The translations under genes were made by a program, and so were the position numbers. 42,819 nucleotides of DNA from Gemmatimonadota bacterium (GTDB taxonomy: Bacteria > Gemmatimonadota > Gemmatimonadetes > Gemmatimonadales > Gemmatimonadaceae): NCBI GenBank assembly GCA_947461225.1, contig CANHJV010000011.1, forward strand, positions 1 through 42,819, in the 5' to 3' direction. Below, in pieces: positions 24,601-30,241 of this stretch. The notes under the pieces were generated by a model. The model saw only the letters and a program-made list of their open reading frames with translations. It did not search any database and was not told the origin of the DNA. Position 1 is the first letter of the stretch. Each line of letters starts with the position of its first letter.

Positions 24601-25575
24601 CACGTGATGCGCGACGGGGTGCCCCTCATCTCGCGCACGTTTCCGCGCAGCTATACCGGGGTGTATCCGATGAAATCGCCGCCGGGCACGTACAACTATC
24701 AGGATACGAACTGGCATCCGTTCTATCAGGGCAGTGCGCTGCACACGTTGCAGTCGGTGAGCAAGAGCATCACATCGCTGGTGTACGGGGTCGCCATCAC
24801 GCGCGGCGCGATCACCACGATCGATCAGCCCATTGCTCGCTTTCTGCCGGCGCATGCCACGGCGTTTCGCGATCCGGTACGGAAGCAGATCACGATCCGG
24901 CACTTGCTCACGATGACGTCGGGCATCGACTGGCCGGAGGGCGGTGGGTACGGCAGCAATGACGACATCACGCAGCGCATGGAGACCAGCGCCGACTGGG
25001 TGTCGATGGTGCTGGCGCAACCCATGGCCACGGCGCCCGGCAGCACGTACCACTACAACGATGGCGCCGCGGCGCTGTTGGCCGAAGTGTTCCGCGGCGC
25101 GACCGGCATGGACCTGCAAGCGTATGCCAACCAGTATCTCTTCACGCCGCTCGGCATCACGCGCTTCCACTGGAAGCGATCGTCGGGCGGACTCACCGAT
25201 TCCGAAGGTGGCGTGTACCTCGAGCCCTCGGACCTCGCCAAGATCGGCCAGCTCATGCTGGATCAGGGCGTGTGGAACGGCACGCGCCTCGTGACTGCGG
25301 CGTGGGTGGCCGAGTCGGTGCGCGGGCAACTGCCCACCAAGCCCGGGCAGCCGCCCATGCGCACGAACTATGGCCTCATGTGGTGGACCGTCGGCCCTGG
25401 CGTGCTGCAGGATGCCGGCGCGTTTTCCGCGCGGGGGTACGGCGGACAATATCTGTTCGTCTTCCCGAAAACGCGCACCGTGGCGGTGTTAAATCAGTGG
25501 ATGTTCAAGGGACAGGAGATCTCCGCGCTCGAGTTCGCGCGACGCATCGAAAAGGCGTTGGCAACCATGCCGTAA
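21667..25575 (+). CDS. Exported three-module hydrolase: papain-like + S9 prolyl oligopeptidase + serine beta-lactamase/NylB-like
   Basis: A 1302-residue protein with signal peptide 1-22 (ending HAGAQ). Module 1 (~25-265) looks like a papain/C39-type cysteine-peptidase fold: C57 in EARCGAAASLNAYLL, H201 in ANHYIVLV and D216 in KVDSWY. Module 2 (~290-945) is an S9 peptidase: TolB-like propeller, then a hydrolase domain with S807 in GGSGGG, D888 in GGDADYRTP and H920 in GEPHGA. Module 3 (~955-1302) is a serine beta-lactamase-like domain close to NylB/EstB-type amidases: S1030-V-S-K1033, Y1130 in YHYNDG and GYGGQ at 1257-1261. All three active sites look intact, so one exported polypeptide would carry a thiol and two serine hydrolases. 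The frame is continuous with no stop or shift at the joints. Substrate and maturation are unknown; peptide or amide-oligomer degradation is my inference. Confidence 0.92.
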   Translation: MNRFLALGLLAALTAPRHAGAQGRETDTLSTASALARVSYLTQLDLLDDTRSDEARCGAAASLNAYLLLGGDLDVVARLLGLPLDHTIGTAHRVQDHLYRHADVDGVAGLIGSTKPITNASGAIVTSRRSATDEFHRILDVLGLRAEPLFGSTLATVGDRTRAVEAYLRRAGDAVFIVGADADLSRGARPSRAPTASSANHYIVLVRSGGAWQKVDSWYRPGQRTVSPLSVAEVRGFLHNTPVTPWGIVRDANSAPRLAQVGYRTPPEGRDLTRATAPRAATPLAPTPLVPLDVFRVETANDPRLSPDAKRVVYVRQSYDIMRDSKRSQLWMVNADGSSHRRLTAADGNDRAPQWTPAGDAIVYLSDVDGTTQLFRRNVSGEETVRLATLPAAPEWFAISPDGSQIAFAMLVAAPSRVPTGLPVAPAGATWAPPAIVATDTRYRSDGLGLLPTGRAELFVVPSAGGTPRRLTSGGVLHFGRAYGATPGIWAPDGASLIVTANGTPSPDLNARASDLFEVRVRDGVVTPVFRRRGTNRSSAVSPDGKWLAFVSVADSGHAWTQPRLWLMSREADAKPTLLSAGFDAAIENPTWLPDGSGLLFLADRQGRAGLWRMALDGSTTQVADSLASDLEAYGGGQAFSMSRSGAVAMTRGSPVSPGDLWFTAPGDTRATRLTAVNDDLLAERQVGQVSSFWSKSSKDGLPIQSWVITPPGYTPGKKYPLILEIHGGPFLAYGDRFDLEKQWMAAQGYVVLYVNPRGSTSYGEAFARLIDKTYPSDDADDLLTAVDSLVARGIADPAQLYVTGGSGGGLLTAWLTARTSRFRAAAVLYPVVNWTSEVLTADMGVNFQGHWLRGTPWENPTHYWAQSPLSRVASVHTPTLVMGGDADYRTPFGQSEEWFTALRLRGVPTELVRLPGEPHGARVRASHYMAKVAYITDWFARHRDTPCCALRSAEHTDALTAFADSAARGDFGYVDALHVMRDGVPLISRTFPRSYTGVYPMKSPPGTYNYQDTNWHPFYQGSALHTLQSVSKSITSLVYGVAITRGAITTIDQPIARFLPAHATAFRDPVRKQITIRHLLTMTSGIDWPEGGGYGSNDDITQRMETSADWVSMVLAQPMATAPGSTYHYNDGAAALLAEVFRGATGMDLQAYANQYLFTPLGITRFHWKRSSGGLTDSEGGVYLEPSDLAKIGQLMLDQGVWNGTRLVTAAWVAESVRGQLPTKPGQPPMRTNYGLMWWTVGPGVLQDAGAFSARGYGGQYLFVFPKTRTVAVLNQWMFKGQEISALEFARRIEKALATMP

Positions 25576-25578
25576 CGA

Positions 25579-25596
25579 CGGCGTGGTGCGACGCCG
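25579..25596. terminator. Weak hairpin between convergent genes
   Basis: CGGCGT-GGTGCG-ACGCCG is a perfect 6-bp stem four bases after the three-module hydrolase stop and before the stop of the convergent DUF952-cupin gene. There is no T-tract, so termination is only suggested by position. Confidence 0.35.
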
Positions 25597-25605
25597 ACGG
25601 GTCCC

Positions 25606-26490
25606 CTACCCGAGGGCGTCGGGCAACCGCGTCTCCCCGCCCGTCACGCCGAGCCGTGCGATGATCGCGGCGGCGTGCGGGTAGCGCGCCGTCAGATCAT
25701 CCACGCGCCCGGCCTCGAAACAGTTCGGTGTGAATCCTGGCGCCATCGTGCAGCCGTACAGCGCATGCTGGCCACCGGGCAGCAGACACCCGGCCTGCCA
25801 GGTACCGGCCGGCACCACGTACTGCACCTCCTGACCGGCGAGCGGATCCGTGCCCATGACCACGTGGCTGGTGCGGCCATCCTCATGCAGCAGATACAGC
25901 ACGAACGGATCGCCTGAATAGGCGTGCCACACTTCGTCGCGCGTGAGACGATGAAAGCGCGACAAGCTGCCCAAGGTGTCGGCAAAGCAGCCGATCATCG
26001 CCGTGCCGGCGGGCGCACTCGTGCCGTCCCCGTCGTTCGCGCGCCACGTCTCGCGATACAGGGTGCCTTCGATCGGCAGTCGCTGGAATCGGTAGTGGCG
26101 AAGTAAGACCATGGTGTCGGCAGGCACCGCCACGCCCGGAAAGTGCGCAAGCGCCATGACGTCGACGATCGCCGCCAGATCGATGGGCCCGTAGCAGTGC
26201 GGATACAGCTCACCGGATGAGTTGTCCTTCGGTGATGCCGAGGGCAGCGGAGCCGGTGGCTCGTACACGAGCGGCGCCGTCAGCAACGTAGGATCGATGA
26301 CCAGCACCACGAGGTCGGGCACGCCTACGAAGTACGCCGCGGCCGTCGGTAACACCTGATGCGCGCGCGACAGATGGATGAACCCCTCGCCATCAAGGCT
26401 ATCGGCGCGGTAGTGGCCCGTCGCCTGCGCCAGCACGGCGGCTTCGCGGCTGCAGATGTGAAAGACGGCAGAATCGTGGGCGACAGTCAT
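25606..26490 (-). CDS. DUF952-cupin_5 (DUF985) fusion protein
   Basis: A 294-residue cytoplasmic protein. Residues ~8-112 match DUF952: AVFHICSREAAVLAQATGHYRADSL, then GEGFIHLSRAHQV, and YPHCYGPIDLAAIVDV at the end. Residues ~135-270 match the cupin_5/DUF985 fold: PIEGTLYRETWRA, RFHRLTRDEVWHAYSGDPFVLYLL, VVPAGTWQAGCL and GCTMAPGFTPNCFEAG. Its first half lacks the usual PEGG (here IEG). DUF952 is related to ADP-ribosyltransferase-like folds of unknown role. DUF985 proteins are small RmlC-like cupins, some metal-binding. Both domains are normally free-standing, and the fusion suggests they act on one substrate. ATG 26490 is the start that begins at the DUF952 N-terminus; no ribosome binding site is visible. 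Confidence 0.87.
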   Translation of the reverse strand: MTVAHDSAVFHICSREAAVLAQATGHYRADSLDGEGFIHLSRAHQVLPTAAAYFVGVPDLVVLVIDPTLLTAPLVYEPPAPLPSASPKDNSSGELYPHCYGPIDLAAIVDVMALAHFPGVAVPADTMVLLRHYRFQRLPIEGTLYRETWRANDGDGTSAPAGTAMIGCFADTLGSLSRFHRLTRDEVWHAYSGDPFVLYLLHEDGRTSHVVMGTDPLAGQEVQYVVPAGTWQAGCLLPGGQHALYGCTMAPGFTPNCFEAGRVDDLTARYPHAAAIIARLGVTGGETRLPDALG

Positions 26491-26595
26491 GATCGAGGAC
26501 GGCGAGCGGGAGGGGTGCGGGCGTCGTGCCAATGCGTCGCACCAAGTTATCACGCGCCGTCTTGCCGCGAGCTACACCACGCCAGAGATTGGCGT

Positions 26596-27453
26596 ATGCC
26601 TCCTGATCTGCAGAGCATTCAGCTCATCGCCGTGACGTCGATCTTCCTGGCCTTCGGCCTCGCCGAGGTGTTCATCGGGAAGTTCTTTGCCCAGGAAGCG
26701 GGCCGAGAGGACAACCGGCTCGACGTAGCGGTCGGGATCATGTTCCCACTGGTCTCGGGCAGCGTGTTTGCCCTGTCGCGGGCCCTATGCGCGTGGCTGA
26801 TCCCCGACCTGCGGGACGCATGGGCCGACTGGCCGCTGTGGGCCATGGTCGGCGTGCTGTTGGTCGCCGACGATTTTACGCAGTACTGGTGGCACCGGCT
26901 CTCCCACACGTCCGTGATGTGGCCGCTGCATCGCGCGCACCACAGCGCGTCGTACATGAGTGTGCGTGTGGTGTACCGGAACAACCTGTTCTACTACGCG
27001 ATGATGCCCGGTCTGTGGTTCGGCGGGGCGCTGCTCTACATGGGATTCGGCTGGACGTTCGTGTGGTACAGCGTCGTAAAGCTGCTGGTGATCATCGGCG
27101 CGCACTCGGCGGTGCGGTGGGATCAGTGGCTGTACCGGTACCGCGTGCTGCATCCGCTGGCGTGGGTGCTGGAGCGCACGATCTCCACGCCTGCGACGCA
27201 CTACGCGCATCACGCGCTCACGCAGGACGATGGCATTGGGTTGTACCAGGGGAACTACGGCAACCTGCTTTTCGTGTGGGACATCCTCTTCGGTACGTAC
27301 CGCATCACGCGGCAGTATCCGCCGGCGTATGGGCTCAACGACGACCGACGCCACGGGCAAGAAACGTGGTACCATCAGCTGTTCTTCCCGTTGGTGAAAT
27401 CGCGACGGGCGGAGACGGTGTTGGGACACGAAAAGCACCTGCCGATCGATTGA
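26596..27453 (+). CDS. Sterol desaturase/fatty-acid hydroxylase superfamily protein
   Basis: A 285-residue integral membrane di-iron enzyme. Hydrophobic helices lie at ~7-27, ~41-63, ~75-92 and around 130-170. The histidine clusters of the superfamily are present: HRLSH, HRAHH and THYAHH, with a further histidine before DDRRHGQETWYHQLFFP. These proteins use iron and O2 to hydroxylate or desaturate lipids, sterols or carotenoids. The bacterial substrate here cannot be told. ATG 26596 is the only start consistent with the first membrane helix; the frame continues upstream antisense to the divergent DUF952-cupin gene. A strong hairpin follows the stop. Confidence 0.92.
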   Translation: MPPDLQSIQLIAVTSIFLAFGLAEVFIGKFFAQEAGREDNRLDVAVGIMFPLVSGSVFALSRALCAWLIPDLRDAWADWPLWAMVGVLLVADDFTQYWWHRLSHTSVMWPLHRAHHSASYMSVRVVYRNNLFYYAMMPGLWFGGALLYMGFGWTFVWYSVVKLLVIIGAHSAVRWDQWLYRYRVLHPLAWVLERTISTPATHYAHHALTQDDGIGLYQGNYGNLLFVWDILFGTYRITRQYPPAYGLNDDRRHGQETWYHQLFFPLVKSRRAETVLGHEKHLPID

Positions 27454-27454
27454 T

Positions 27455-27485
27455 CGTCGTGATCGGGTACGCCCCGATCACGACG
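27455..27485. terminator. Bidirectional terminator-like hairpin
   Basis: CGTCGTGATCGGG (27455-27467) and CCCGATCACGACG (27473-27485) form a perfect 13-bp stem with loop TACGC. It starts two bases after the hydroxylase stop and lies before the convergent fasciclin gene's stop. It has no T-run, as is common in high-GC bacteria, so factor-dependent or bidirectional termination is likely. Confidence 0.7.
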
Positions 27486-27502
27486 TCCATCCACATTGCG
27501 GG

Positions 27503-28042
27503 TTACTGCTTCGGCGGCATCAACACGGTGTTGATGACATGGATCACACCGTTGGACGCGGCAATATCCGTCGCGGTGACTTCGCTCACACCGTTGAGCA
27601 TGACTTTGCCGTCGACCACCTTGATCGCGATTTTGCTGCCTTCCAGCGAGGTCGCTTCGGGGAGTGTGGTCACGGTCGAGGCGGGCACGTTGCCCGCGAT
27701 CACGGAATACATGAGCACCTTCGTCAGCGCGGCTTTGTCGGCGAGCAACGCGTCGAGATCCTTGGCCGGAATCTTGGCGAAGGCCTCATCGGTTGGTGCG
27801 AGCACCGTGAACGGACCAGCGCCCTTCAGCGTCTCAACCAGACCGGCGGCCGTCAGCGCCTTCACGAGCGTGTTGAACGTGCCGGCGGCGATCGCGGTCT
27901 CGACAAGGTCCTTCGGGGCCGGCGCGTCAGCCAGTGGAGCGGCCGCCACGCTGTCCGCAGCCGACATGGCGTCATCGGACTTCTCGCCCGAACAGGCAGC
28001 GAGCATAACAATGGACAGTGCGACAATCGTACGACGGATCAT
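27503..28042 (-). CDS. Fasciclin-domain lipoprotein
   Basis: A 179-residue protein with a lipoprotein signal ([17 protein letters not shown], lipid-modified C17), followed by an Asp/Ala-rich linker. One fasciclin (FAS1) domain spans ~45-179: [19 protein letters not shown], then the conserved [34 protein letters not shown], and the C-terminal [19 protein letters not shown]1 domains mediate adhesion or carbohydrate and protein contacts at the cell surface. The protein is expected to be anchored in the inner or outer membrane facing the periplasm. Length and motifs are complete for a single-domain bacterial fasciclin. Confidence 0.95.
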   Translation of the reverse strand: MIRRTIVALSIVMLAACSGEKSDDAMSAADSVAAAPLADAPAPKDLVETAIAAGTFNTLVKALTAAGLVETLKGAGPFTVLAPTDEAFAKIPAKDLDALLADKAALTKVLMYSVIAGNVPASTVTTLPEATSLEGSKIAIKVVDGKVMLNGVSEVTATDIAASNGVIHVINTVLMPPKQ

Positions 28043-28267
28043 AAGATGTGCTCGTCAAGAGAGTGAGACGGTCCCGCGCGATGCGCAGGCCGCAGTACGG
28101 ACCAACGCGACGATGCAAGATTCTAGCCCGTCTCAACACACGCGCAGCCGTTCGCGGCACGCGCGTGGTCACACCACGCCCATTGGGTGGCCCGCCCCTT
28201 GCAACCGAGGAGGCGACGGCGAGCAGGTTCGTCCCGTCACCTCGATTCACCGGCAGCAAGGAGCACG

Positions 28268-28756
28268 ATGTCCAGCGATACGAGCAAGGAAGCGGTCTCG
28301 GTCATGAATGCGCTGATCGAAACCTGCCGCGATGGCGAGCAAGGATTTACGGCGGCGGCGGCGCGCGCCGACAGCGCCGATCTCAAGCAGCTGTTCTCGA
28401 CGCTCGCCACGCAGCGCAAGACGTTTACGCATGACCTCGAAGTAGAGATCGAACGGATCGGAGGCACCCCCGCCGACATGGGGCATGCGGCTGGTCTCGC
28501 GCATCGTGGGTGGATGGCCGTGAAGGCGGCCGTCTCGGCCGACGATGATCAGTCGATTCTCGACGAATGCGAGCGTGGCGAGGACTATGCCAAGAAGGCC
28601 TACGCGGATGCGCTCGGCAAAACACTCCCGAGTGACGTGCGGCCGTTGGTGATGCGCCAGGCCGACGACGTACGCTCCGCGCACGACAAAGTCCGCGACC
28701 TCCGGAATCAGCACCGTGCGGCGAAGCCGCAAGACCACGACCGCCCGACCACGTAG
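28268..28756 (+). CDS. DUF2383 (PA2169-type) four-helix-bundle protein
   Basis: A 162-residue helical protein. It shows the ferritin-like pattern of PA2169/DUF2383 proteins: VSVMNALIETCRDGEQGFTAAAA, KQLFSTLATQRKTFTHDLEVEI, a Gly-rich turn, HRGWMAVKAAVS, ILDECERGEDYAKKAYADAL, and a final long helix with PLVMRQADDVRSAHDKVRDL. The family is associated with stress or stationary phase and its biochemical role is unknown. The conserved acidic and His residues could bind metal. ATG 28268 is preceded by AAGGAG at a 4-base spacing, one of the clearer ribosome binding sites in the window. The C-terminus is a charged His/Lys/Arg tail. Confidence 0.9.
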   Translation: MSSDTSKEAVSVMNALIETCRDGEQGFTAAAARADSADLKQLFSTLATQRKTFTHDLEVEIERIGGTPADMGHAAGLAHRGWMAVKAAVSADDDQSILDECERGEDYAKKAYADALGKTLPSDVRPLVMRQADDVRSAHDKVRDLRNQHRAAKPQDHDRPTT

Positions 28757-28782
28757 CAGACGCGCGTGCCATTACACGAGAA

Positions 28783-28818
28783 AGCGCCGCCGGCATCCCT
28801 TCGGATACCGGCGGCGCT
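28783..28818. terminator. Strong GC hairpin between convergent genes
   Basis: AGCGCCGCCGG (28783-28793) pairs perfectly with CCGGCGGCGCT (28808-28818). After one mismatch a further four base pairs continue to a CTTC loop. It sits between the DUF2383 stop and the convergent amidohydrolase stop. No T-tract is seen, so it could serve both directions. Confidence 0.7.
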
Positions 28819-28838
28819 GTCCGTGATGCACGCAGCTG

Positions 28839-30212
28839 TTACGGCGTGATCTTCCTCGGCGCCTGCTGCTTGATCTTCTCCATATACTTCTGGAAGAAGA
28901 GCTTGTGGATGTCCATCATGTTGATCTCGCGACCCTGGATGTACGACTGGATGATGTTGCTCGTCATGTCCAGCGGCGTCCCCGACGTGATCAGGAGCGT
29001 GGCTTCCTTGCCGACTTCGAGCGAGCCCACCTTGTCGGAAATGCCCATCGACTCAGCGGCATTGATCGTCACCGCCTTGAGCGCTTCCTCCTCGGGCAAT
29101 CCGAACGCCACGGCAACACCGGCTTCCCATGGCAGGCGATAGCTATAAAGGCCACCGCTGCCACCGGCGATTGCGAACTTCACACCGGCCGCATGCAGCT
29201 TACCCGGCGTGGCGTAGGCGTTATCGTAGCTCTCGTACTGCCGGTCGGGCGCCGACATCGTGGACGTGAGAATCACCGTGATCTTTTCTGCCTTGAGGCG
29301 ATCGGCGACGAACAGCGCATCACGCCCGCCACGAATCACCAGCTTCACGCCCTCGGCCTTGGCCCACGTGATCGCGTCGTTGATCTGCGCCGCGCCTTCA
29401 GCCGCTACCACCACGGGGATCGCGCCATCGAGCGCCGGAATCATGGCGGCGTAGCGTGAATCGGTGCGGACGGTCTGATTGGACTTCACGGCGTCCCGAT
29501 AGGCACGGGCCTCGGAGAACCAATCCTTGATCTGCTGCACCTGTTCGGCATAGGTCTTCGGCGGCGGACCGGCCGGACCACCGCGACCGCCAGGACCACC
29601 ACCGCCGAACCGGCCACCCGGCCGCGCGTTGGGATCGGGCCACTTCACGTTGAGCGCGGCGGCGCCCTTCATCGACATCTCTTCCCACGTCCAGCCTTCG
29701 AGCGACATCGCCGACGACAGCCCTGAGATCACGCCACCTTCCGGCGTGCTGAAGGCCACCAGCACGCCCGCCGAACGCGTCGTACCGATGTGCCGGCTCT
29801 CCGCGTTCACCGCGACTTCGGCGCGCACATTGGGATTGAAGTCGCCCTGTTCGCGGATGTCATTCGACACGTCGACCGAACCGATCTCGGTGAGACCGAC
29901 CGTGCTGTAGGCGTCGATGAGACCGGGATAAATGTGCTTGCCCGCGACATCCACGACCTTGGCACCGCGCGGCGCCGCCACGTCGGGTCCGCCGATGGCC
30001 GTGATCTTGCCGCGATCGAGCACGATCGTGCCGTTGGTGATCGTCCCCTTGGTCACCGTGTGAATCGTGGCGCCGCGCAGCACGACCGGCTGCTCCTGTG
30101 GGGCCACCGTCATGCGTTCCTGCGCCGTCACGGCGCGGGGAGCGAGCAGTCCGGTCACCGCGGTCGCCAGTGCCAACGTCGCGAGGCGCGCGGTGGTGTT
30201 CATGGTTCGCAT
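28839..30212 (-). CDS. Exported amidohydrolase-fold protein lacking metal ligands
   Basis: A 457-residue protein with signal peptide 1-30 (ending AVTAQ). The amidohydrolase frame is clear: VVLRGATIHTVTKGTITNGTIVLDRGKITAIGG, KHIYPGLIDAYS, and a C-terminal EEALKAVTINAAESMGISDKVGSLEVGKEATLLI. However, the HxH after PGLID is replaced by Y-S-T (residues 102-104). The later histidine region reads VVAAEGAAQ, and the terminal aspartate region reads IAGGSGG. All usual metal ligands therefore appear lost. A Gly-rich loop (near 29570-29625) interrupts the middle. It may be a regulatory or structural partner of the upstream amidohydrolase, to which it is coupled. A GTG at 30245 would overlap that gene's stop; ATG 30212 (or 30203) gives the better signal peptide. 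Confidence 0.87.
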   Translation of the reverse strand: MRTMNTTARLATLALATAVTGLLAPRAVTAQERMTVAPQEQPVVLRGATIHTVTKGTITNGTIVLDRGKITAIGGPDVAAPRGAKVVDVAGKHIYPGLIDAYSTVGLTEIGSVDVSNDIREQGDFNPNVRAEVAVNAESRHIGTTRSAGVLVAFSTPEGGVISGLSSAMSLEGWTWEEMSMKGAAALNVKWPDPNARPGGRFGGGGPGGRGGPAGPPPKTYAEQVQQIKDWFSEARAYRDAVKSNQTVRTDSRYAAMIPALDGAIPVVVAAEGAAQINDAITWAKAEGVKLVIRGGRDALFVADRLKAEKITVILTSTMSAPDRQYESYDNAYATPGKLHAAGVKFAIAGGSGGLYSYRLPWEAGVAVAFGLPEEEALKAVTINAAESMGISDKVGSLEVGKEATLLITSGTPLDMTSNIIQSYIQGREINMMDIHKLFFQKYMEKIKQQAPRKITP

Positions 30213-30241
30213 GGTGTGATGGGTCGAGAGGAATGGACGGG

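Noticed and set aside
23635-25449. 604-codon bottom-strand frame inside the three-module hydrolase gene
   Set aside because: Arg/His-rich shadow. The top strand encodes the conserved S9 and beta-lactamase motifs here.
26787-28307. 506-codon top-strand frame overlapping the hydroxylase and fasciclin genes
   Set aside because: Out of frame with the His-box protein and antisense to the fasciclin gene; no motif.
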